Of a DNA stretch of 18,613 nucleotides, positions 7,012 through 13,259 are shown piece after piece. A model generated the notes under the pieces. It worked only from the letters and a program-made list of their open reading frames with translations. It was not told the origin of the DNA and did no database searches. The position numbers and the translations under genes were made by a program. The stretch's first letter is position 1, and each line of letters begins with the position of its first letter. Location of the stretch: NCBI GenBank assembly GCA_017452405.1, contig JAFTMM010000015.1:1-18613 (forward strand), written 5' to 3'. Source of the stretch: Clostridia bacterium (lineage in GTDB: Bacteria > Bacillota > Clostridia > Christensenellales > Pumilibacteraceae).

Positions 7012-7014
7012 GGT

Positions 7015-7053
7015 AAAAAACTCCGCGTTTTCACGCAAAGTGAGAAACGCGGA
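7015..7053 (-). terminator. Rho-independent terminator of the CorC/glycosyltransferase-like operon
   Basis: On the minus strand, a GC-rich stem of about 13 bp (7040-7053 with 7022-7034, one bulge, 5-base loop) is followed by a six-T run (7020-7015). It starts 9 bases after the stop codon of the gene ending at 7063. Confidence 0.85.
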
Positions 7054-7062
7054 TTATCTATA

Positions 7063-8553
7063 TTAAGTTTCTTCGAGTGGAAGTCCGAGGCGAATAAACC
7101 AATTTTTCATAGACGCAAGCTCGGGAGATGCGAGTCGGTATTTCTTATTGAGTTTTTTTGCTTTACGAAGACGGAAGCGCAGTCCCCAGCGCTTGAAAGT
7201 GGCAGAGAAATACTTACGGTTTTTTCTTGGAGAAGCAAAAATCTCTTTATGTAACTTTTCCGCGGAGAGCGCCATCAGGTAGTCCACGCCACCGAGATAA
7301 TCTTCTACGCCGTCTACTACGTAATCAAACTTTTCCGAATCGGTCAAAGCCCATTTGCGGTGCGCTTTTTTCAGGGCTTTGCGGAGCGGTCTGCTCGACT
7401 TTCCACCGCCTACCGCATATGAAATAAACGCGTTGCGGTACAAGTAATACTGCGATCCTTTCTCCTCTCTGTTTGCTTTCCAAACGCCTACGCCTATAGT
7501 GGTAAGCAAGGGAGCGTACTCGTTCATTCGTCTGCCCCATTCTGCTGAATAATTAAACAGCGGAAGTGGCAAGCCTGCCGATTTTACCGCGCTCATGGGC
7601 GCAGTATAAAAGTCTATATCCGAGTAATTTGCTTCTCCCTTTTCCGAGGCGTAGAGCAAACCGCCGATAGTCGAAACGTCTGCGCCCTTTTTAAGCCGAC
7701 GAGGAATAACACCGTCGTAGCATTCTCCGTTCGAGCAGACGCTAACGGGCGCGGAAGTATCAAAAGATGCGCCCGTGATTGCGCAGTTCGCGTATTCGGG
7801 ACAAAGCACAGAAAGTAGCGCAACTATTCTGCCTATGGAATTGGAATCAAACGACGAGGTTCCACGCATAACGAGGAAATGAGATTTCCTATCGGCAAGA
7901 CATTCAATCAGTCCGCGCGTTAATGCTCCGCAGTCACCGAGATCTCGGCAAGGCACGAGTTTTATGCCGTCGGGAAGCGCTTTATCGGTGAGCAGACTGC
8001 TTCGGTCAATAACGTAAGCGTCAAGACCGCTGATTTCGTTTTTAAGCCGAGCAAAAAGTACGGCGCTCTGCTCTATATCGTCGCCACTACCCGCCGTAAG
8101 AATTACGCCGAGATTAACGGAATTTCGTATACACGAGTCGTCGCATTCCCATACACCGCCGTAGAAAGTCACCGTTTCAAGCGCAGTAATGCGAAAACCG
8201 ATTATACCGCCTCCGTATACTTCCGCTTCGGCGCGGTATTCTCCGCTAGCCTCGCCCGAGCATAAGTCGTAAGATATGAACTCTTTTTCACGTTGTTTAG
8301 CAGGTTTTTCCGAAGGCAAATAACGCGAAATCGTTACTTTGGCTTTGCCGTCGAAAAAAAGACGAAGCGTAAGCAAACGCACCGTCGTCTTTTCAAGCAA
8401 AAGCTGAGCGTTAAGCGCGCCGAAAAAGGTGGTGAAATCAACGGTTTCACCCTCGGCAATAATGAGCGCGCCACCGTCGGGATTACCGCCCTTATAATAC
8501 GCCGTTTCAGCGCCCTGAGTCGCAGGGTATAAAGTTATTCTGGAAAGTTCCAA
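7063..8553 (-). CDS. GlfT2-like glycosyltransferase-family protein lacking acidic catalytic motifs
   Basis: 496 residues with no signal peptide or membrane segment seen. Layout resembles galactofuranosyltransferase GlfT2 relatives (my comparison from memory): an N-terminal beta-rich region (about 1-135) with TVRLLTLRLFFDGKAKVTI, then GVWECDDSCIRNSVNLGVILTAG (133-155) at the start of the GT-A-like part, a LGDCGALTRGLIECL stretch (205-219) where relatives have a GG-rich ARG motif, and QYYLYRNAFISYAV (368-381) like the conserved YY-RN motif. Where relatives have MDDDV, this protein has VMRGTSSF (228-235); where they have WDDxE, it has NYSAEWG (334-340). Donor binding through Asp and metal therefore looks lost. 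The start is TTG at 8553, one base after the CorC-type stop, with GAGGA about 11 bases upstream. It could be a pseudoenzyme or a far-diverged transferase. Confidence 0.5.
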   Translation of the reverse strand: MELSRITLYPATQGAETAYYKGGNPDGGALIIAEGETVDFTTFFGALNAQLLLEKTTVRLLTLRLFFDGKAKVTISRYLPSEKPAKQREKEFISYDLCSGEASGEYRAEAEVYGGGIIGFRITALETVTFYGGVWECDDSCIRNSVNLGVILTAGSGDDIEQSAVLFARLKNEISGLDAYVIDRSSLLTDKALPDGIKLVPCRDLGDCGALTRGLIECLADRKSHFLVMRGTSSFDSNSIGRIVALLSVLCPEYANCAITGASFDTSAPVSVCSNGECYDGVIPRRLKKGADVSTIGGLLYASEKGEANYSDIDFYTAPMSAVKSAGLPLPLFNYSAEWGRRMNEYAPLLTTIGVGVWKANREEKGSQYYLYRNAFISYAVGGGKSSRPLRKALKKAHRKWALTDSEKFDYVVDGVEDYLGGVDYLMALSAEKLHKEIFASPRKNRKYFSATFKRWGLRFRLRKAKKLNKKYRLASPELASMKNWFIRLGLPLEET

Positions 8554-8554
8554 T

Positions 8555-9886
8555 TCAGTTTTCGTCCTCGTTTTCTTCCTTTTTAGGAAGTACTTTGAAT
8601 TTTACTTCAAGCACGCGCTTGGAATTTGCCTTCGTTACGGTAACGACAAGATTTTCATACTCGAACGTAGCACCCGAAGTGGGGATTTTGCCTATTCTTT
8701 CAATCGCCCAACCGCCTACGGTAGTTGAATCGAATTCATCTTTAGTATCTACTCCCAGCCCTTCAAGCACGTCGAGAATATTCGCAAAGCCGTTTGCGAT
8801 ATATTCGTCGTCGCCCGTTTTGCGGTACGCTTCCTCTACCTCGTCGTGTTCGTCCCAAATCTCGCCCACGAGTTCTTCGAGGATATCTTCGAGAGTTACG
8901 AGTCCCGCCGTTCCGCCGAACTCGTCAACGACGATAGCCATGTGCGTTTTCGCGCGCTGTAACATACGGAGCACCACGTCAATCTTCATGGAGGGCGCAA
9001 CGGAGATTGCGGGCTGAACTACTTTTATGTAATTCTTGTCCTCGGAAGTATAATAAACCTTATTGAAGTCCTTGTCGTTAAGTACGCCGATAATGGAGTC
9101 TATCGAATCGTGATATACGGGCAAGCGCGAATAACCGCTTTCACGGAATATATCTGCTACGCCGTCCGCAGTTTCGTTATCCTCAATAGCGGTTATGCTA
9201 ACGCGCGGAACCATAATATCCTTGATTTCAAGCTCGTCGAACTCGATTGCGTTCTTGATCAGTCGGCTTTCATGCGCGCCTATCTCGCCCTCGATTTCCG
9301 CTTCTTCAACGATGGTCACTAGTTCTTCTTCGGTTATGCTCTTAGTCGAACCGAGCTTAAATATCTTCATAAGGAGCTTTTTCCAGCCCTTAAAAACCAT
9401 ATTAAGCGGGAACAGGATATAATAGCACGAAATGACAAAAGGATAAAACGCCTTCGCTACTTTTTCGGGAGAAGTGCGCGCAAGCGTCTTAGGCGTTATT
9501 TCGCCGAATATGAGAACGACTACCGTCGTCACTATCGTTGATATTACGTTCGCAAGCGCTTCGTTACTCATTATCAACTGCAAGAAGAACATGGTAGCAA
9601 GAGTCGTCATTGCGATATTTACTATATTATTCCCGATAAGCACGGTAGACAACAGGTCGTCGTATCTGTCGAGAAGTTTGAGTGCCCTTCCCGCTTTCTT
9701 ATCGCCGTCCGCCTGCATCGTTCTTAAACGAATTTTGCTTGACGAAGAATAAGCCGTCTCGCTCGCGGAGAAAAATCCGGACAATAAAAGGAGTACGGCT
9801 ATGGGGATTAACAGCACGTAAATCCCGAAGTCTACGGCGTCTGCCGTGGGGGCACTATTACTTATTATACTACTTAGGTCAGGCAT
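8555..9886 (-). CDS. CNNM/CorC-family membrane protein (DUF21, CBS pair, CorC_HlyC domain)
   Basis: 443 residues. The N-terminal DUF21 (CNNM) membrane domain spans about 20-165, with hydrophobic stretches at 21-39, 81-103, 111-128 and 146-166, and the conserved SASETAYSSSS (40-50) and FGEITPKTLA (127-136). A CBS-domain pair follows (about 220-345), containing DIMVPRVSI and DEFGGTAGLVTLEDILEELVGEI (321-343). The C-terminal CorC_HlyC domain occupies about 350-435. Family members act as magnesium/divalent cation transporters or exporters in the plasma membrane; the ion is not set by sequence. The ATG at 9886 has no ribosome binding site and lies 10 bases after a TATAAT box, suggesting a leaderless mRNA. 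It is followed at one base by the glycosyltransferase-like gene. Confidence 0.92.
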   Translation of the reverse strand: MPDLSSIISNSAPTADAVDFGIYVLLIPIAVLLLLSGFFSASETAYSSSSKIRLRTMQADGDKKAGRALKLLDRYDDLLSTVLIGNNIVNIAMTTLATMFFLQLIMSNEALANVISTIVTTVVVLIFGEITPKTLARTSPEKVAKAFYPFVISCYYILFPLNMVFKGWKKLLMKIFKLGSTKSITEEELVTIVEEAEIEGEIGAHESRLIKNAIEFDELEIKDIMVPRVSITAIEDNETADGVADIFRESGYSRLPVYHDSIDSIIGVLNDKDFNKVYYTSEDKNYIKVVQPAISVAPSMKIDVVLRMLQRAKTHMAIVVDEFGGTAGLVTLEDILEELVGEIWDEHDEVEEAYRKTGDDEYIANGFANILDVLEGLGVDTKDEFDSTTVGGWAIERIGKIPTSGATFEYENLVVTVTKANSKRVLEVKFKVLPKKEENEDEN

Positions 9887-9896
9887 GATTATTTAA

Positions 9897-9925
9897 ATTA
9901 TATCACGAACCTTGCGTTTTGGCAA
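9897..9925 (-). promoter_or_regulatory. SigA-type promoter of the CorC-family gene, leaderless arrangement
   Basis: Minus-strand TTGCCA (9925-9920), a 17-base spacer and TATAAT (9902-9897). Only 10 bases separate the -10 box from the ATG, so the predicted transcript begins about 4 bases before the start codon. A CCTTGC/GCAAGG hairpin overlaps the -35. Confidence 0.75.
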
Positions 9926-9969
9926 GGGTTTTTTAATGATTTCTTAATGCAGGCATTATAGCCTTTGTT

Positions 9970-9998
9970 TTGACTTTTATAAAAGTATGGGTTATAAT
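9970..9998 (+). promoter_or_regulatory. SigA-type promoter of the DUF445 gene
   Basis: TTGACT (9970-9975), 17-base spacer, TATAAT (9993-9998). The predicted leader is about 29 bases and includes an AAGGAAA ribosome binding site about 11 bases before the ATG at 10034. Confidence 0.85.
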
Positions 9999-10033
9999 TT
10001 ATAAAATACGAAAGATAAGGAAATAATATACGT

Positions 10034-10957
10034 ATGCCCGAATGGCTTTTGCTTACAATTAAAATCGCTTCTGGTCCTATAGTAGGCGCTATCATTGGTT
10101 TTTTCACTAATTGGCTTGCCGTTAAAATGCTGTTTAGACCTTACAAGGCGAAGTATATAGGAAAGTTTCGCCTGCCGTTTACGCCGGGTATTATCCCCAA
10201 GCGAAAGGAAGCTCTCGGTCGCGCTCTCGGCAAAGCCGTCGGCACTAAGCTCATAACGCCGGAGGACTTAAAGAGACTTTTTACAGGCGAGGAAATTAAG
10301 GCTAAAATCGGCGCGATCATTGCCGATTCGGTATGCGGTATTAACGACGAAGTAACTGCGCGTACCCTTGTAAACGGATTCGGCGAAGGTAACGCCGAAA
10401 AAATAGCGGATAAAGCAAGCGGTTTTATTTCCGAAAAAATGGTCAAGGCGGTTAAGAAACTCGACCTGCCTGCGCTGATCAGCGAACACGCCGGCGACGC
10501 GCTTTCCTCCGTCGGTGGCATTGCGAGCGTTATCGGAATGTTTGGCGGAAATAAATTAATGACCAAGCTTTCGGAAAGCGTGGGCGAAAAACTCGAAAAG
10601 TATATTGACGAGAACGGCTACGAACTCCTCTGCCCTATCGTGCGCGGTGAAATAGACGGACTTCTCGACTCCTCGCTTAGCAAGGCAATCGACACCGTAG
10701 GGCTGACAAGAGAAAAAATATCCGCTTTCGCCGTAAGCGTTTATGAAAAATACGTGCTAGATAAAGTAACCGAGTTCGTGGCAAGTTTCGATATTGCAGG
10801 TATCGTTCAGCAAAAAGTGGAAGAAATGAGCATGAAGGAAATTGAAGACCTCTTCATGGCAGTAATGAAAAAAGAGCTACGAGCGATTGTAAATCTCGGC
10901 GGATTGCTGGGCTTACTCGTCGGAGCGATAAATTCGGTGATTAATATTTTTTTGTAA
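10034..10957 (+). CDS. DUF445-family membrane protein
   Basis: 307 residues. The N-terminal membrane segment (about 5-24) runs into GFFTNWLAVKMLFRP (22-36) and KFRLPFTPGIIPKRKEALGRALGKAVG (44-70), the hallmark of the DUF445 family (relatives of Bacillus YheB). The middle is rich in predicted helices, and a second hydrophobic segment (LGGLLGLLVGAINSVINIFL) ends the protein, so both ends are likely membrane-anchored. Function is not established for the family. It is a single-gene transcription unit with its own promoter, divergent from the CorC-type operon, ending at a terminator shared with ilvC. Confidence 0.9.
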   Translation: MPEWLLLTIKIASGPIVGAIIGFFTNWLAVKMLFRPYKAKYIGKFRLPFTPGIIPKRKEALGRALGKAVGTKLITPEDLKRLFTGEEIKAKIGAIIADSVCGINDEVTARTLVNGFGEGNAEKIADKASGFISEKMVKAVKKLDLPALISEHAGDALSSVGGIASVIGMFGGNKLMTKLSESVGEKLEKYIDENGYELLCPIVRGEIDGLLDSSLSKAIDTVGLTREKISAFAVSVYEKYVLDKVTEFVASFDIAGIVQQKVEEMSMKEIEDLFMAVMKKELRAIVNLGGLLGLLVGAINSVINIFL

Positions 10958-10996
10958 ATGGAAATTCATCTACGGATGTTTGTATAAATTAATGAT

Positions 10997-11033
10997 AAAA
11001 AAAGTAGTATGCAGTCAACATACTACTTTTTGT
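10997..11033. terminator. Bidirectional terminator between the DUF445 gene and ilvC
   Basis: A perfect 13-bp stem (10999-11011 with 11019-11031) with loop CAGTCAA; the outer stem is an A tract on one side and a T tract on the other, so it works in both directions for the convergent genes. Confidence 0.92.
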
Positions 11034-11054
11034 TTCTATAGTGGCAATAATTAA

Positions 11055-12071
11055 TTATACAGTCTTGTCAATATCGGTGTTCTTGGACCACGCGTACATC
11101 TTTCTGATTTCTTCGCCTACCTGCTCGAGCTGGTGGCTTGCTTCCTTCTCACGCTTAGCGTAGAAGTATGCTCTGCCGTTGTTGTTCTCAGCGATCCAGT
11201 CGGAAGCGAACTTGCCTTCCTGAATTTCGGTGAGGGCTTTCTTCATTTCAGCCTTAACTTCGGGAGTGATGAGACGCTCGCCAATTCTGTAATCGCCGTA
11301 TTCAGCAGTGTCGGAAATGGAGTAACGCATGGTGTGGAAACCACCCTTATAGATAAGGTCAACGATGAGCTTCATTTCGTGAATACACTCGAAGTATGCG
11401 TTACGGGGGTCGTAACCTGCTTCAACGAGGGTTTCGAAACCTGCTTTCATAAGAGCAGTTACGCCACCGCAAAGCACGCACTGTTCACCGAAGAGGTCAG
11501 TTTCGGTCTCGCACTTGAAAGTGGTTTCGAGAACGCCTGCGCGCGCTCCGCCGATACCTGCTGCGTATGCAAGAGCTACGTCAAGAGCCTTACCGGTGTA
11601 GTCCTGATGGATAGCAACGAGGCAAGGAACGCCCTTTCCGTCGCAGTATTCGCTTCTTACCGTGTGGCCGGGGCCTTTGGGTGCGATCATGAATACGTCA
11701 ACGTTTGAAGGGGGCTGAATCTGCTTGAAGTGTATATTAAAGCCGTGAGCGAATGCAAGTGCCTTGCCTTCGGTAAGGTTGGGTTCAATGTCGTTTTTGT
11801 AAAGCTTAGCCTGCTTCTCGTCGTTAATGAGAATCATAATAACGTCAGCAGCCTTAGCCGCGTCTGCTGCGGTCATAACCTTAAGTCCTGCCTTCTCTGC
11901 GATAGGCCAGCTCTTGCTACCGTTGTAAAGTCCTACGATAACGTCAACACCGCTGTCTTTAAGGTTAAGCGCGTGCGCATGGCCCTGAGAGCCGTAACCG
12001 ATTATTGCAACGGTCTTCTTTTTCAAAAGACCGAGATTGCAGTCTTCCTGATGAAACAGTCTGGGTTCCAT
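11055..12071 (-). CDS. ilvC: Ketol-acid reductoisomerase (NADP+)
   Basis: 338 residues, the usual length of class I enzymes. It converts 2-acetolactate (or 2-aceto-2-hydroxybutyrate) to the dihydroxyacid in valine, leucine and isoleucine synthesis, with magnesium and NADPH. The cofactor motif GYGSQGHAHALNLKDSG is at residues 25-41, followed by LYNGSKSW at the 2'-phosphate loop. His109 lies in AFAHGFNIHF, metal ligands Asp192 and Glu196 in TDLFGEQ, and Glu228/Glu232 in ECIHEMKLIVDLIYKGG. A strong AAGGAGAT ribosome binding site precedes the ATG. The gene stands alone with its own promoter and no ilvB, ilvN or leu genes nearby. The predicted leader is only about 40 bases, which leaves no room for a T-box or peptide attenuator. 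Confidence 0.97.
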   Translation of the reverse strand: MEPRLFHQEDCNLGLLKKKTVAIIGYGSQGHAHALNLKDSGVDVIVGLYNGSKSWPIAEKAGLKVMTAADAAKAADVIMILINDEKQAKLYKNDIEPNLTEGKALAFAHGFNIHFKQIQPPSNVDVFMIAPKGPGHTVRSEYCDGKGVPCLVAIHQDYTGKALDVALAYAAGIGGARAGVLETTFKCETETDLFGEQCVLCGGVTALMKAGFETLVEAGYDPRNAYFECIHEMKLIVDLIYKGGFHTMRYSISDTAEYGDYRIGERLITPEVKAEMKKALTEIQEGKFASDWIAENNNGRAYFYAKREKEASHQLEQVGEEIRKMYAWSKNTDIDKTV

Positions 12072-12117
12072 TTGATTTATCTCCTTGGAAATATATTCTG
12101 ATTATTCGTTACTGTCT

Positions 12118-12146
12118 ATTATAACCCCCTGCGCGCATTTTGTCAA
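12118..12146 (-). promoter_or_regulatory. Consensus SigA promoter of ilvC
   Basis: Minus-strand TTGACA (12146-12141), 17-base spacer, TATAAT (12123-12118): a perfect consensus match. Transcription should begin near 12111, giving a leader of about 40 bases. Confidence 0.9.
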
Positions 12147-12264
12147 CTAAATCGGTTTATAATACGACTTTTCGTGCAATTATATTTAATAACGCAGTGG
12201 CGAACATCACGGAGCGAGCAAATGCGAGCGGAGTTCAAGGCGTAGTCTTGGCACCGAGACAAAC

Positions 12265-12295
12265 AAAAAAGGCCGCATTTTTGCGGTCTTTTTTT
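12265..12295 (-). terminator. Duplicated terminator hairpin in repeat copy 1
   Basis: GGCCGC (12271-12276) pairs with GCGGTC (12283-12288), one G-T wobble, flanked by an A run and a seven-base T run. It is the repeat-copy counterpart of the tRNA-Pro terminator, without a full tRNA in front. It is T-tracted on both strands. Confidence 0.75.
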
Positions 12296-12387
12296 GGTCG
12301 AGGTGTAATCGAGCCACGCAGTGGCGAACATCACGGAGCGAGCAAATGCGAGCGGAGTTCAAGGCGTAGTCTTGGTGCCGAGACAAC

Positions 12388-12417
12388 AAAAAAGACCGCT
12401 TTTTGCGGTCTTTTTTT
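12388..12417 (-). terminator. Terminator immediately after tRNA-Pro
   Basis: GACCGC (12394-12399) and GCGGTC (12405-12410) with flanking A6/T7 tracts form a strong bidirectional hairpin. On the minus strand it begins directly at the tRNA CCA end. Confidence 0.88.
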
Positions 12418-12493
12418 GGTCGAGGTGACAAGACTTGAACTTGCGACCTCACGGTCCCTAACCGTGCGCGCTACCAGACTGCGCTACACCTCG
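12417..12493 (-). tRNA. tRNA-Pro with anticodon AGG
   Basis: A 77-base cloverleaf with encoded CCA. Acceptor stem CGAGGTG/CACCTCG is perfect with discriminator A73; D-stem GCGC/GCGC; anticodon stem CACGG/CCGTG with loop TTAGGGA, giving anticodon AGG; T-arm GCAAG-TTCAAGT-CTTGT. C1-G72, A73, G35 and G36 agree with bacterial proline tRNA identity. A34 is unusual, since bacterial proline tRNAs normally use GGG, TGG or CGG; it implies inosine or unmodified-A decoding of CCN codons. The gene lies 17 bases after the stop of the lipoprotein gene on the same strand. Only a weak own promoter is seen (TTACGA-18-TATAGC), so it may be cut from the lipoprotein mRNA by RNase P. Confidence 0.95.
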
Positions 12494-12510
12494 AAAAGTC
12501 TTGCTATATT

Positions 12511-12924
12511 TTATTCTGCGCTCTTATCGTAACTAGAGTCACGAACGAACGGTATAGGAGCGGGCTCACTCAAATTGCCGTCGCCGTCAGTGTACTGATA
12601 AATAAGCTCAATCTCGTCAGCAGACTTAATATTAATGGTGTAAACTACGTCACCCCAATAATTGTTATCTGCGCAGAGCTCAATCTTATTGCCAATCAAA
12701 TCGTATTTTGCAAAGTACTCCTTACGGATAACGCCTTCGTCCGTATTCATTTCCACAAACGCTTTGTTATCCTCGGCAAGGATTATGCATCTTGCGTTAT
12801 CTGCGTTAAAATACGAACCGTAAAGATCGGCGTCACTTACAACGCCTTCCACACAACCCGTGAGCGCAAACGCGCACGTAATAATCGCAATAGCAAATAC
12901 AATTGTTGACACTGCTTTCTTCAT
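12511..12924 (-). CDS. Small predicted lipoprotein of unknown function
   Basis: 137 residues starting at MKKAVSTIVFAIAIITCAFALTGC: a positively charged n-region, hydrophobic core and an LTGC lipobox placing the lipidated cysteine at 24. The mature part is about 114 residues, rich in Asp/Glu and beta-type sequence (GSYFNADNARCIILAEDNKAFVEM), recalling small extracytoplasmic beta-sandwich lipoproteins, but I recognise no family. A frame reaching 12966 would add 14 residues, but the -10 box lies at 12939-12934, inside that extension, so the ATG at 12924 is the sound start. No ribosome binding site precedes it and the ATG is 9 bases after the -10 box. tRNA-Pro follows 17 bases after the stop. Confidence 0.82.
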   Translation of the reverse strand: MKKAVSTIVFAIAIITCAFALTGCVEGVVSDADLYGSYFNADNARCIILAEDNKAFVEMNTDEGVIRKEYFAKYDLIGNKIELCADNNYWGDVVYTINIKSADEIELIYQYTDGDGNLSEPAPIPFVRDSSYDKSAE

Positions 12925-12933
12925 AGCCGTGTT

Positions 12934-12962
12934 ATTATACGACATTTCTCGCCGACTGTCAA
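12934..12962 (-). promoter_or_regulatory. Consensus SigA promoter of the lipoprotein gene, leaderless arrangement
   Basis: Minus-strand TTGACA (12962-12957), 17-base spacer, TATAAT (12939-12934), both hexamers perfect. Nine bases separate the -10 box from the ATG, so the transcript should start about 3 bases before it. It is back to back with the rqcP promoter, the -35 boxes lying 18 bases apart. Confidence 0.85.
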
Positions 12963-12980
12963 GCAATTTTACGATATGAG

Positions 12981-13009
12981 TTGCAATATAAATAAATATA
13001 TGTTATAAT
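12981..13009 (+). promoter_or_regulatory. SigA promoter of rqcP-ispDF, leaderless arrangement
   Basis: TTGCAA (12981-12986), 17-base spacer, TATAAT (13004-13009), then ten bases (a T run and CGTT) to the ATG at 13020. No ribosome binding site lies before that ATG; the predicted leader is about 4 bases. Confidence 0.8.
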
Positions 13010-13019
13010 TTTTTTCGTT

Positions 13020-13259
13020 ATGAGAATAGATAAGTTCCTTAAAGTATCGAGAATACTCAAAAGACGCGCCGTTGCAAGCGACGCTTGTTCGGGCGGAAAG
13101 GTATGCGTTAACGGCAGAGAGGTCAAACCGGCATACCGCGTTAAGGTGGGCGACGTAGTTACCGTAGCTTTTGCAGGCGGTGAACTTAAGTTTGCCGTTA
13201 AGGCGTTAAACGAAAAGGTAAGCGCGAAGGAGGCGGATACGCTTTATGAAATCATATAA
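13020..13259 (+). CDS. rqcP: S4-domain RNA-binding protein, RqcP/YabO-like
   Basis: 79 residues forming one S4 RNA-binding domain: MRIDKFLKVSRILKRRAVASDACSGGKVCVNG is the characteristic helix-loop that binds rRNA/tRNA, followed by a KVGDVVTVAF strand. Size and sequence match the YabO/RqcP/Hsp15 group. In Bacillus, RqcP acts on stalled 60S-type (50S) subunits in ribosome-associated quality control with RqcH, helping C-terminal alanine tailing of nascent chains; that role is known for the family and inferred here. Its last 14 bases overlap the start of ispDF. The presence of ssrA (tmRNA), the other ribosome rescue system, in the same window may be coincidence. Confidence 0.88.
   Translation: MRIDKFLKVSRILKRRAVASDACSGGKVCVNGREVKPAYRVKVGDVVTVAFAGGELKFAVKALNEKVSAKEADTLYEII

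Larger units (their letters stand above)
12192..12427. repeat. Two-copy tandem repeat carrying the 3' end of tRNA-Pro and its terminator
   Basis: Copy 1 (12192-12305) and copy 2 (12316-12427) are nearly identical over about 112 bases and are separated by 10 bases. Read on the minus strand, each copy contains CACCTCGACCA (the last 11 bases of tRNA-Pro), a GACCGC-type terminator hairpin, and a tail ending in CACTGCGT. Differences are two 1-base length changes, CA versus TG at 12252/12375, and A versus G in the stem. No protein is supported; open frames here are by-products of the repeat and tRNA. Confidence 0.9.

Noticed and set aside
9909..9934. Plus-strand terminator-like hairpin (CCTTGC/GCAAGG plus T run)
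   Set aside because: No gene on the plus strand runs into it; it overlaps the minus-strand -35 box and is better explained as promoter sequence by chance pairing.
12072..12117. T-box or attenuator ahead of ilvC
   Set aside because: The predicted leader is only about 40 bases, without a specifier stem, antiterminator or terminator hairpin.
12140..12532. Open frames on both strands over the tandem repeats and tRNA-Pro
   Set aside because: They translate the duplicated tRNA end, terminators and tRNA itself; peptides such as RLELATSRSLTVRATRLRYTS are known spurious products of tRNA genes.
12925..12966. Longer lipoprotein start at 12966
   Set aside because: The consensus -10 and -35 boxes lie inside this stretch, and the signal peptide begins at 12924.
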